Shown piece by piece: positions 1-5,476 of a stretch of DNA of 5,513 nt. Location: NCBI GenBank assembly GCA_007122815.1, contig SKSV01000280.1, forward strand, positions 1 to 5,513, written 5' to 3'. The translations under genes were made by a program, and so were the position numbers. Origin of the DNA: Trueperaceae bacterium. Its GTDB lineage: Bacteria > Deinococcota > Deinococci > Deinococcales > Trueperaceae. The notes beneath the pieces were generated by a model that had not been told where the DNA came from, did not search any database, and saw only the letters and a list, made by a program, of their open reading frames with translations. Every line of letters begins with the position of its first letter. Position 1 is the stretch's first letter.

Positions 1-1256
1 ACCATGACCACCTCCGGGCGCTCTGCGGGAAGCATGCCCGCGAAGGAGACCGTGTAGTCGCCGGGCACGTAGGAGTTCAACTCGACGTCGAAGACGTCGC
101 CGGTGCCCGTCTTGCCGGCCATCGTCACACCAGAGATGGCGTTCTGCCGCAGGCTCGACGCCTCCACCGTGTACTGCATCATGTGCCGAACCGTCATCGC
201 CACCTCGGGCGAGAGCACGCGGTGCGGAGCCGGGACGGCCTCGTCCTCCACTAGCCGCGGAGGCACGTAGAGGCCGTCGTTCGCGATGATCGTGTAAGCG
301 GCCGCCATCTGCAAGGCGGTTGTCGCCACGGAGTGACCGATCGCGATGGTGGCGTGGTCCTGAGCGACCCAACCTTGCCAAGGGTTCAGCTGGCCGCTAC
401 GGGTGAAGGTCGAGCGCAACGGCAGGCTCTGGCCGAACCCGAAGGCCGCGAGCCAGGCGTGGAGCTCGGCGCTCTCGAAGCGGCGCGCAAGGTTGATCGT
501 TCCACTGTTGCTCGAGTAGCGCAACACGTCGGCCACGCTCAGCCTGGGGTCGTGGGAGACCACGTCCCGGAAGGTCTTGCTGCCCACCCGCAAGTGCATG
601 GGGGTGTCGACGATCTCCTCGGGCTGGATCCGGCCGCTCTCGAGCAGGGCCGCAACCACGAACGGCTTGATGACCGAACCCGGCTCGTAGTGCTGCAAGA
701 AGGCCCGGTTCTGCATGGCCTCGCGCTCGGCTCTGCGCCAGTCGTTGGCGTCGAAGTTCGGGAAGGAGGCTGCGGCCAGGACCCGGCCGCTGCCCACCTC
801 GATGATCACCGCGGCGCCGTTCTCGGCCTCGGTCTCCAGCACGCTCTCGCTCAGGTGCGCTTCGGCCGCTGCCTGCAAGGTCGGATCGATCGTCAAGGTC
901 ACGCTGTCGCCGGTCCGCAGCCTCTCGTCCAGGGTGTACTCGAGCCCCTCCAGACCGTGACGACCGTCCGGCTGGACGGCGCCGGTGAACCCCAAGAGCG
1001 GTGCGGCTAGGCTGCCGTGTGGGTACTGGCGGGCTTCTGCGGGGCCGTCCGCTAGCACCGTGCCGTCGCTGGCGAGCAGGGCCCCGCGCGCGGGCATCTC
1101 GACGAGCGCCTCGGGCCAGGCGGGCGCACCACGCTGCACGGTTGCGAAGCCGGCCAAAGAGGCGGCCAAGGGGAGCGTGAGCACGAGCGCCAGGAGCCAG
1201 CCCCGGTGCAAGCGCAACTCACCGTGTGATGAGCCGTTCGGTTCGTTCAGCGCCAT
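1..1256 (-). CDS. ftsI: FtsI/PBP2b-type septal peptidoglycan transpeptidase, C-terminus cut by window edge
   Basis: Class B penicillin-binding protein that cross-links septal peptidoglycan as partner of FtsW. I translated 418 codons on the minus strand without a stop; the gene runs off the left edge. A short cytoplasmic tail is followed by one membrane segment (about residues 20-40) and an extracytoplasmic enzyme. The dimerisation-type region reads RGALLASDGTVLADG then RQYPHGSLAAPLLG and GLEGLEYTLDERL. All three transpeptidase motifs are present: SxxK in EPGSVIKPF (Ser194, Lys197), SxN in YSSNSGTINLA (Ser248-Asn250) and KTG in AGKTGTGD (Lys382-Gly384). The ATG at 1256 overlaps the ftsL stop by 10 nt and has GGAGG 10 nt upstream, inside ftsL. 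The catalytic Ser lies at 194, against about 307 in E. coli FtsI, because the region between the LA of the first motif and RxYP is only about six residues. Family assignment is firm. FtsI rather than an elongation PBP2 is supported by the mraZ-rsmH-ftsL context. Confidence 0.95.
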   Translation of the reverse strand, partial: MALNEPNGSSHGELRLHRGWLLALVLTLPLAASLAGFATVQRGAPAWPEALVEMPARGALLASDGTVLADGPAEARQYPHGSLAAPLLGFTGAVQPDGRHGLEGLEYTLDERLRTGDSVTLTIDPTLQAAAEAHLSESVLETEAENGAAVIIEVGSGRVLAAASFPNFDANDWRRAEREAMQNRAFLQHYEPGSVIKPFVVAALLESGRIQPEEIVDTPMHLRVGSKTFRDVVSHDPRLSVADVLRYSSNSGTINLARRFESAELHAWLAAFGFGQSLPLRSTFTRSGQLNPWQGWVAQDHATIAIGHSVATTALQMAAAYTIIANDGLYVPPRLVEDEAVPAPHRVLSPEVAMTVRHMMQYTVEASSLRQNAISGVTMAGKTGTGDVFDVELNSYVPGDYTVSFAGMLPAERPEVVM

Positions 1257-1573
1257 ACGGTGACGACCTCCAGGCTAGGTGGGCGCAGAACGCGCGACGG
1301 TGGTGGGAGTGGTGAGGGCGCGACGGCTATCACGTCCGAAGCGTCCGGGGCGGGGACCATCCCGCGCTCGCGTGCCCAGTGCGTGACGGCCAGCGGTCCT
1401 TGGACCGAGGCCGCCGCCGAGCGCGCGGCCGCGAGCTCGATCACCGCGGCGTCCTTGTGCGCGAGCAAGGCGGCCTGATCGAGGAAACGCTGTTGGCCGT
1501 AGGAGCCGACGGCCGCGAGGAGCAGCAGCAGCGCGGCGAACGCGCCCACCACGCGGAGCGCCAGGGGGGTCAC
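1247..1573 (-). CDS. ftsL: FtsL-like bitopic cell division protein
   Basis: Small divisome protein, 108 aa, expected to sit in the inner membrane and scaffold FtsB/FtsQ and activate FtsW-FtsI. Visible features are a very short cytoplasmic N-terminus, one hydrophobic segment at about residues 8-25, an Ala/Leu/Gln-rich stretch at about 27-58 that could form a coiled coil, and the segment GPLAVTHWARERGMVPAP at 59-76. That segment matches the FtsL pattern of a short helix ending in GM followed by Pro. The C-terminus is Pro-rich. The start is GTG at 1573, overlapping the rsmH TGA as GTGA, with GAGG 7 nt upstream. The stop lies inside the beginning of ftsI. FtsL proteins are poorly conserved, so the call rests on size, topology, the GM motif and its position between rsmH and ftsI. 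Confidence 0.85.
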   Translation of the reverse strand: MTPLALRVVGAFAALLLLLAAVGSYGQQRFLDQAALLAHKDAAVIELAAARSAAASVQGPLAVTHWARERGMVPAPDASDVIAVAPSPLPPPSRVLRPPSLEVVTVWR

Positions 1574-2499
1574 GGCGTCGCCTCGGACGTGAGCTTGCGT
1601 GCGGCGCGGAGCTTCGCGCTCCGTGCACGAGGGTTCGCCTCGATCTCCGACTGGCTCGCTTGCTGTGGTCTCTTGGTGAGCGCTTCGAGATCGGGGTGCT
1701 CGCGCAGCGTGCGCTTCACGATGCGGTCCTCCAATGAGTGATAGGCCAGCACGACTAGGCGACCGTCAGGTTCCAGGGCCTCCACTGCCGCCTGGAGACC
1801 GCGGGTCAGCGTCCCCAACTCGTCGTTAACGACGATCCGGAGAGCCTGGAAGGTGCGGCGTGCCGGATGGTCGCGCCGTTTGCCGGGGGGGTAGGCGCGT
1901 TGCAGCAAGGCAGCGAGCTGGCCCGTGGTGGTGATAGGTCCTTCCTCGCGGGCGCTGACGATGGCGCGGGCCAGCCGGCGGCTGTGCCGCTCCTCGCCGT
2001 AGCGATGCAGCGCCGCAGCCAGCTCCTCGTGGCTCCAGCTGTTCACGACGTCGGCGGCGCTGGGGCCGTCGCCCGACATGCGCATGTCCAACGGTCCATC
2101 GTGCCTGAAGGCGAAGCCTCGCTCGCCTTCGTCGATCTGCATCGAGCTGACCCCCAGGTCGAGCAGTGCTGCCCGAACGCCTGAGGCGCGGGGTAGCCCT
2201 GCGGACTCGAGGTGATCGGCCAGTTCGGCGAAGTTCCCCTGAACGAAACGGAAACGCTCCTCAGCGCGGCTGACGCCGGCTGTCGCGAGATCGCGCCTGA
2301 GGGCTTCGGCGTGCTGGGAGGCGCCCGGGTCCTGGTCTATGGCCACGACCCTGGCGCCGCGCGCGAGCAGCGCCCTGGTGTGGCCACCGGCGCCGAAGGT
2401 GGCGTCGACGACCCAGGAGTCCTGGAGCGGGCCGAGCGCTTCCAGGCAACGCTCCAGCATCACCGGCACGTGGGGTGTGGCGATGGTCGCGCTGCTCAT
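1570..2499 (-). CDS. rsmH: 16S rRNA (cytosine(1402)-N4)-methyltransferase RsmH (MraW)
   Basis: SAM-dependent methyltransferase that makes the N4 methylation of C1402 in the 16S rRNA decoding centre; 309 aa, a normal family length. Motifs in order: N-terminal HVPVMLERCLEAL (10-22); SAM-binding motif VDATFGAGGHTRALL (31-45); IDQD (54-57); FVQGNF (85-90); LLDLGVSSMQID (112-123); RGFAFRHDGPLDMRM (127-141); NSWSHEEL; RRTFQALRIVVNDEL; and near the C-terminus the signature AYHSLEDRIVK. The ATG at 2499 overlaps the mraZ stop as ATGA, and GGGAG lies 8 nt upstream. The frame stays open farther upstream to 2811, but that part is an out-of-frame reading of mraZ with no RsmH similarity. The end overlaps ftsL by 4 nt, so translation is probably coupled through the operon. 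Confidence 0.97.
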   Translation of the reverse strand: MSSATIATPHVPVMLERCLEALGPLQDSWVVDATFGAGGHTRALLARGARVVAIDQDPGASQHAEALRRDLATAGVSRAEERFRFVQGNFAELADHLESAGLPRASGVRAALLDLGVSSMQIDEGERGFAFRHDGPLDMRMSGDGPSAADVVNSWSHEELAAALHRYGEERHSRRLARAIVSAREEGPITTTGQLAALLQRAYPPGKRRDHPARRTFQALRIVVNDELGTLTRGLQAAVEALEPDGRLVVLAYHSLEDRIVKRTLREHPDLEALTKRPQQASQSEIEANPRARSAKLRAARKLTSEATP

Positions 2500-2924
2500 C
2501 CGACGAGCTCCCGCAGCAGGTCGGGGGACGGTGGCTCCTGGGTCACGCGATCCAGGTTCGCGTTCCAGCGCTCTTCGCTCCAGACCTCCAGGCGGTTCGG
2601 CGCGCCCGCCACGATGACCCCGCCTTGCGCCTGGGCGAACTCTCGAAGGGTAGGCGGGAGGGTCACCCGACCGGCAGCGTCCAGCTTCGCCTTGGCCGCG
2701 CCCGAGTAGAAGAAGCGCACGAAGTCGCGGGCCTCGCGGTCGGTGAGGGGCAGCTGCTCGAGCCTCTGCTCGATGCGGTCCCAAGCGCTCATGGGGAAGA
2801 CGTAGAGGCACCCTTCCATGCCTCGCGTAATCACCATGCCGTCTTCGACGAGGTCCCTGAACGCGGGCGGGACGATGACACGTCCCTTGTCGTCGACCGC
2901 GTAGCGGTACTCACCGAACGGCAT
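2496..2924 (-). CDS. mraZ: MraZ, dcw-operon transcriptional regulator
   Basis: DNA-binding regulator of the division and cell-wall cluster, 142 aa, built from two tandem SpoVT/AbrB-like (MraZ) swapped-hairpin domains. The first (about 1-50) carries the conserved DDKGRVIVPPAFR (11-23). The second (about 75-125) carries LDAAGRVTLPPTLRE (81-95). Each has the DxxGR signature, at Asp12-Arg15 and Asp82-Arg86. The N-terminus MPFGEYRYAVDDKGR aligns with the usual MraZ start, which supports the ATG at 2924. GGAGG lies 10 nt upstream. MraZ proteins assemble as ring oligomers and bind short TGGG-type repeats spaced 10 bp. Such repeats lie upstream (3050-3074), so autoregulation of mraZ-rsmH-ftsL-ftsI is likely. 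The stop overlaps the rsmH start by 4 nt. Confidence 0.96.
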   Translation of the reverse strand: MPFGEYRYAVDDKGRVIVPPAFRDLVEDGMVITRGMEGCLYVFPMSAWDRIEQRLEQLPLTDREARDFVRFFYSGAAKAKLDAAGRVTLPPTLREFAQAQGGVIVAGAPNRLEVWSEERWNANLDRVTQEPPSPDLLRELVG

Positions 2925-2941
2925 TCACCCACCCCCTCCCA
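2925..2941 (-). promoter_or_regulatory. G-rich mraZ ribosome binding site with a two-unit MraZ-box-like pattern
   Basis: Directly upstream of the mraZ ATG the minus strand reads TGGGAGGGGGTGGGTGA. It contains GGAGG suitable as a Shine-Dalgarno sequence, and also TGGGA and TGGGT with starts exactly 10 nt apart (2941 and 2931), the period of an MraZ box. The ribosome-binding role is probable. A second MraZ contact here is only suggested by the pattern, because such a G-rich run can match by chance. Confidence 0.5.
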
Positions 2942-3014
2942 CCGTCACGTTGCTCGCCCTTGGCGGGACACGCTTCGCCATCGGCGACCTGTTGCGGCTG
3001 GGAGTGGACGGCAT
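2925..3014 (-). CDS. Possible 29-codon leader ORF upstream of mraZ
   Basis: A small ORF, MPSTPSRNRSPM... ending in VTVGGGG, occupies most of the predicted mraZ leader. AGGAGG lies 12 nt before its ATG, which is somewhat long. Its TGA directly abuts the mraZ ATG (TGAATG), as expected for translational coupling. It falls about 25 nt downstream of the transcription start predicted from the TAGACT box. The peptide is basic, rich in Pro, Ser and Arg, and ends in four Gly encoded by the G-rich ribosome-binding region. I recognise no family. It may simply be open by chance in GC-rich DNA. Confidence 0.3.
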   Translation of the reverse strand: MPSTPSRNRSPMAKRVPPRASNVTVGGGG

Positions 3015-3045
3015 GGGTCGGTTCGGCCTCCTGGAACGATGCCGA

Positions 3046-3051
3046 AGTCTA
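3046..3051 (-). promoter_or_regulatory. Putative -10 box of the mraZ operon promoter
   Basis: TAGACT (4 of 6 matches to TATAAT) lies on the minus strand within the longer match GGTAGACT. The predicted start near 3039 would give a 5' leader of about 115 nt. No convincing -35 hexamer is found at 16-18 nt. That space is filled by the MraZ-box repeats, the last of which (TGGTA, 3054-3050) overlaps the -10 box. This geometry fits repression by MraZ. The same 7-mer GTAGACT precedes two other genes in this window. Confidence 0.5.
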
Positions 3052-3074
3052 CCACACTTTCCCACGAATTCCCA
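3050..3074 (-). promoter_or_regulatory. MraZ box: three TGGGA-type repeats at 10-nt spacing
   Basis: On the minus strand TGGGA (3074-3070), TGGGA (3064-3060) and TGGTA (3054-3050) start exactly 10 nt apart and are separated by 5-nt spacers. This is the arrangement known for MraZ operators, which are TGGGN repeats with 5-nt spacers in E. coli. It lies about 125-150 nt upstream of mraZ and overlaps the predicted -10 box, which suits autorepression. Further GTG-type units continue upstream at 3085, 3095 and 3116. Confidence 0.75.
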
Positions 3075-3102
3075 CGCAACTCTCACGTCGTTCCACGTCT
3101 GT

Positions 3103-3160
3103 GTCGCCGCGCCCCACCGACGCCTCATGCTTCGCATGCCCGAGTTGCCGCGCCCCCACC
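3103..3160 (-). repeat. Imperfect 16-17 nt direct repeat upstream of the MraZ box
   Basis: GGTGGGGGCGCGGCAAC (3160-3144) and GGTGGGGCGCGGCGAC (3118-3103) differ by one deleted G and one A/G substitution. Equivalent T positions are 42 nt apart (3158 and 3116), four helical turns. Both begin with the TGGGG core expected of an MraZ site. The spacer holds a small inverted repeat, CATGC-GAA-GCATG. They could be distal operator units, or a chance duplication in GC-rich DNA. Confidence 0.45.
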
Positions 3161-3169
3161 AGACGACAC

Positions 3170-3206
3170 GACGGCACCGGCGACCTTGAAGGCCGCCGGC
3201 GCCGTC
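3170..3206 (-). terminator. Strong hairpin at the 3' end of rnpB, no U-tract
   Basis: A nearly perfect stem begins two nucleotides past the predicted rnpB P1 helix. GACGGCGCCGGCGGCC pairs with GGTCGCCGGTGCCGTC (16 bp, including two G-U wobbles) around the loop TTCAA. The downstream sequence GTGTCGTCTGG is not a U-run. This is either a terminator of the U-poor kind or a 3' processing and stability element of the RNase P RNA precursor. The plus strand can fold the same way. Confidence 0.6.
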
Positions 3207-3207
3207 G

Positions 3208-3588
<381 letters not shown>

Positions 3589-3595
3589 GACTCAC

Positions 3596-3604
3596 ATGGT
3601 AGCA
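3596..3604 (-). promoter_or_regulatory. Extended -10 promoter element for rnpB
   Basis: The minus strand shows TGCTACCAT, a TGn extension followed by TACCAT (4 of 6 matches to TATAAT). Its 3' end lies about 7 nt before the predicted 5' end of RNase P RNA at 3588-3589, the correct -10 to +1 distance. No good -35 hexamer is visible, as is usual when the extended -10 is used. The agreement between promoter and P1 helix is the main support. Confidence 0.55.
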
Positions 3605-3618
3605 GATGAGCCCTCACA

Positions 3619-3640
3619 CGCAGCAGCCGGCGCTACTGCG
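3619..3640 (-). terminator. Hairpin overlapping the BMP gene stop codon
   Basis: CGCAGTAGC pairs with GCTGCTGCG (9 bp with one U-G wobble) around the loop GCCG. The stem includes the TAG stop of the binding-protein gene. No U-run follows, so it is either a weak terminator or a 3'-end protector separating this gene from rnpB, whose promoter begins about 15 nt later. Confidence 0.4.
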
Positions 3641-4748
3641 CGCGGTAGTCGGTCACCTCCAGTTGGCCGGAGAGGATCATGTCCTGGATCACGTCGAGCT
3701 CGACGAGCAGAGCCTGCGGGATGAGGGCCTCGTTGTACTCGTCGAGGGCGAACCCCACGCCCTCCTCGGCGAGGCCGAGCACCTGCGTGCCGGCCTCGAA
3801 CGTGCCCAACACGATGTCGTACGCGGCGTTGAAGGCGGCGACGTCGACGCGCTTCAACATCGAGGTCAGACCGTGGTTGAGCGTGGCCGGATCGCCGTCC
3901 GTGTCGCCCAGAGGGTTCTGGTTGTCGTCGACGCCTATGAAGAACAGTGGCTCTGCTCCCTCGCATGCGGCGGCGTAGGCCTCGTAGGGCGGGATCTGTG
4001 CGAGCTGCGCTGCGAGGGCGGTCTCACGCAGCGGAGAGGTGGGGCGGTAGCACATCGTCTCGGTCACGAAGTCGATCACGCCGCGTCCCGAGCCGCCAGC
4101 CGCCGCGTAGATGATGTCGGCACCCTGGGCCTGCTGGTTGGTGGCGATCTCCTTCGCGCGCGCCGGGTCGTTCCAGGCGGCAGGCGTCACGCCAACGTAG
4201 TTGCTGAGCACCGTGCAGTTCGGGCAGGCGTAGAGCACACCCTCCTCGTAGCCGAGGTTGAAGGCCCGGATCAGCGGGATGTCCATGCCTCCCACGAACC
4301 CGACGACGCCCGTCTGGCTGAGCGAACCCGCGATGTAGCCGACGAGGAACGAGCCCTCCTGCTCCTTGAACAGCACCGAGCGCACGTTGGGTGCTTCCAC
4401 CATGGCGTCGATGAGCACGAAGGCCGTGTCCGGGAACTCAGCCGAGACCGAGGCGATCGGGTCGGCCTGGTTGAAGCCCGGCGCCACGATCAGCTCGGCT
4501 CCCGCGCTCGCCATCGTGCGCAGGCCACTGGCCGAGGTCTCGGGGGTCCCCTCGAACTCGAGGAGGTCTATCTCGAGGCCCATCTCGGAGCGCAACTCCG
4601 CGATCGCCTGTTCCATCCCCTGCCAGGTGAACTGGTTGAACGAGTCGTCGAACTTACCTCCGGCATCGAAGTTCAAGCCGAACACGTAGTCCTGAGCGAA
4701 CGCGAAGCTGAGCACCGCGGCGAGAGAGAGAACTAGCAAAGCGCGCAT
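3633..4748 (-). CDS. BMP-family (PnrA/TmpC-like) ABC transporter substrate-binding protein
   Basis: Extracytoplasmic solute receptor of 371 aa. Family members deliver nucleosides, purines or related small molecules to an ABC importer. The start is ATG 4748, with AGGAGG 4 nt upstream; the frame is open beyond this, but that part overlaps the NYN gene. Residues 1-18 form a signal peptide ending AFA-QD, with no lipobox Cys. Family motifs: GGKFDDSFNQFTWQGMEQA (30-48), FNQADPI (92-98), FPDTAFVLIDA (105-115), LFKEQEGSFLVGYIAG (126-141), VGFVGGMDIPLI (149-160), NDPARAKEIA (193-202), YAAAGGSGRGVIDF (214-227), FIGVDDNQN (270-278) and TSMLKRVDVAAFNAAYDI (295-312). Oddities are four Cys in the exported protein (175, 178, 233, 262), an extra segment around 233-265, and an acidic DTDGD at 282-286. 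No permease or ATPase gene lies in the window. The ligand cannot be told from sequence alone. Confidence 0.92.
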   Translation of the reverse strand: MRALLVLSLAAVLSFAFAQDYVFGLNFDAGGKFDDSFNQFTWQGMEQAIAELRSEMGLEIDLLEFEGTPETSASGLRTMASAGAELIVAPGFNQADPIASVSAEFPDTAFVLIDAMVEAPNVRSVLFKEQEGSFLVGYIAGSLSQTGVVGFVGGMDIPLIRAFNLGYEEGVLYACPNCTVLSNYVGVTPAAWNDPARAKEIATNQQAQGADIIYAAAGGSGRGVIDFVTETMCYRPTSPLRETALAAQLAQIPPYEAYAAACEGAEPLFFIGVDDNQNPLGDTDGDPATLNHGLTSMLKRVDVAAFNAAYDIVLGTFEAGTQVLGLAEEGVGFALDEYNEALIPQALLVELDVIQDMILSGQLEVTDYRAQ

Positions 4749-4772
4749 GTGGCCTCCTAGGTAGTGCTGTTT

Positions 4773-4785
4773 GGTCCTCTGGACC
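4773..4785 (-). repeat. Small perfect inverted repeat at the 5' end of the BMP transcript
   Basis: GGTCC-AGA-GGACC lies between the predicted start of transcription (about 4787) and the Shine-Dalgarno sequence of the binding-protein gene. As RNA it would be a 5-bp stem with a 3-nt loop at the extreme 5' end. As DNA it could be an operator half-site pair. It is short enough to arise by chance. Confidence 0.3.
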
Positions 4786-4793
4786 TTGACCGC

Positions 4794-4802
4794 AGGATAC
4801 CA
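4794..4802 (-). promoter_or_regulatory. Putative extended -10 promoter of the BMP gene
   Basis: TGGTATCCT on the minus strand combines a TGn extension with TATCCT (4 of 6 matches to TATAAT). It lies in the 62-nt gap after the NYN gene and gives a leader of about 39 nt. No clear -35 is visible. It has the same architecture as the rnpB element. Read-through from the NYN gene is an alternative. Confidence 0.35.
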
Positions 4803-4810
4803 CCAGGGCG

Positions 4811-5332
4811 TCAGAAGACGATCTTGGTCCAGTCGAGCTCGTCGAGCGGGCGGAAGACGTCGGCGTGCTCGAGCAGGACGCCCGCTGACTGGTTCTTGAA
4901 CATCGCGCACTCGACGTGCTGACCGTTGCGCTTGATCGCCTCCACCAGCTCGACGTAATCGCCGTCCCCGGAGACCAGCAGGCAGCAGTCGAAGGCGTGG
5001 CGGTGCGCCAGCGAGAGCGCCTCCACGGCGATGGCGACGTCGATGCCCTTCTCGACGAGGGACCCGTCCTGCCGGCGGTGGAGCCTGCCGAGGCGCACCG
5101 TCACGTAGGGGATGCGCCGCAGCGACTCGAAGAAGCGGTGTTGCCCGTCACGCAGGTCGACGTCGTAGTCGTCGGTGAGCGGGGCGTTGAAGTAGTAGCA
5201 GCGCACCAGGCGACGGCCGTTGACCAGCTGTCGCACCAGTTCCTGCAGGTTGACCCTGGTGTTCTGGAGGTTCTCGCGCATGCCGTTGTATAGGTTGCTG
5301 CCGTCGATGAAGAGAGCGACGCGTTCACGCAC
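4811..5332 (-). CDS. NYN-domain (LabA/DUF88-like) putative ribonuclease
   Basis: A 173-aa soluble protein formed almost entirely of a NYN domain, a PIN-like metal-dependent RNase fold. Acidic residues typical of the active site are in place: Asp10 in ALFIDGSNLYNG (6-17), Asp98 in EKGIDVAIAVEAL (94-106), and Asp123/Asp125 in LLVSGDGDYVELV (118-130). Asn13 is the conserved Asn of the first motif. The order D-x-x-N, KGIDV, SGDGD matches the LabA/DUF88 branch. There is no signal peptide or membrane segment. The start is GTG 5332, with GGAGG 9 nt upstream. Cyanobacterial LabA affects circadian gene expression, but most family members have no known target, and none can be assigned here. The gene has its own putative promoter and is followed after 62 nt by the BMP gene; no functional link is evident. 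Confidence 0.9.
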   Translation of the reverse strand: MRERVALFIDGSNLYNGMRENLQNTRVNLQELVRQLVNGRRLVRCYYFNAPLTDDYDVDLRDGQHRFFESLRRIPYVTVRLGRLHRRQDGSLVEKGIDVAIAVEALSLAHRHAFDCCLLVSGDGDYVELVEAIKRNGQHVECAMFKNQSAGVLLEHADVFRPLDELDWTKIVF

Positions 5333-5398
5333 CTGGGACCGCCTCCGAGCACTTGAGATAGCCAGAGCGTCCGTCGCACGGGCGCTACGCGGCTCCCC

Positions 5399-5426
5399 AG
5401 TCTACCCAACGCTGCCACGCGGTCGA
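5399..5426 (-). promoter_or_regulatory. Putative promoter of the NYN gene
   Basis: On the minus strand TCGACC (5426-5421, 4 of 6 matches to TTGACA) is separated by 16 nt from TAGACT (5404-5399). Transcription from about 5392 would give a leader of roughly 60 nt carrying the GGAGG site. The -10 octamer GGTAGACT is identical to that upstream of mraZ. Confidence 0.45.
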
Positions 5427-5436
5427 CGGTCAGGCT

Positions 5437-5450
5437 CGATGGCGCCATCG
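5437..5450. promoter_or_regulatory. Perfect 14-bp palindrome, candidate operator
   Basis: CGATGGCGCCATCG is fully self-complementary. It lies in the divergent region between the NYN gene and the plus-strand gene at the right edge, at about -40 to -27 relative to the plus-strand start, so it covers that promoter's -35 position. It also lies just upstream of the NYN promoter. A dimeric regulator could bind here; none is identified. Confidence 0.45.
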
Positions 5451-5464
5451 TGGGCGGAGGCTAG

Positions 5465-5470
5465 TAGACT
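5465..5470 (+). promoter_or_regulatory. Putative -10 box of a leaderless promoter
   Basis: TAGACT ends 6 nt before the ATG at 5477, placing the box at exactly -12 to -7 if transcription starts on the A of the ATG. No Shine-Dalgarno sequence lies at a usable distance; the nearest GGAGG, at 5456-5460, is 16 nt before the ATG and would lie upstream of the transcript. Leaderless mRNAs with this geometry are common in Deinococcus. Confidence 0.5.
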
Positions 5471-5476
5471 CGCTGT

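Noticed and set aside
333..1010. Plus-strand open frame of 225 codons antisense to ftsI
   Set aside because: The minus strand carries all three transpeptidase motifs across this span; the plus-strand product has low complexity and no family features.
2500..2811. Upstream extension of the rsmH frame by 104 codons
   Set aside because: The span is fully used by mraZ in another frame. The extra residues are Arg/Pro-rich, and the RsmH N-terminus with a ribosome site fits ATG 2499.
3606..4736. Long plus-strand open frame (376 codons) antisense to the BMP gene
   Set aside because: It is the mirror of a well-supported minus-strand gene in GC-rich DNA. Its translation is Arg/Val/Glu/His-rich without recognisable motifs.
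3633..4748. Lipoprotein anchoring of the BMP-family protein
   Set aside because: No Cys occurs near the signal cleavage site; the sequence AFA-QD fits signal peptidase I.
4749..4910. Upstream extension of the BMP frame by 54 codons
   Set aside because: It would place a basic segment before the signal peptide and overlap the NYN gene. ATG 4748 has AGGAGG and begins a proper signal peptide.
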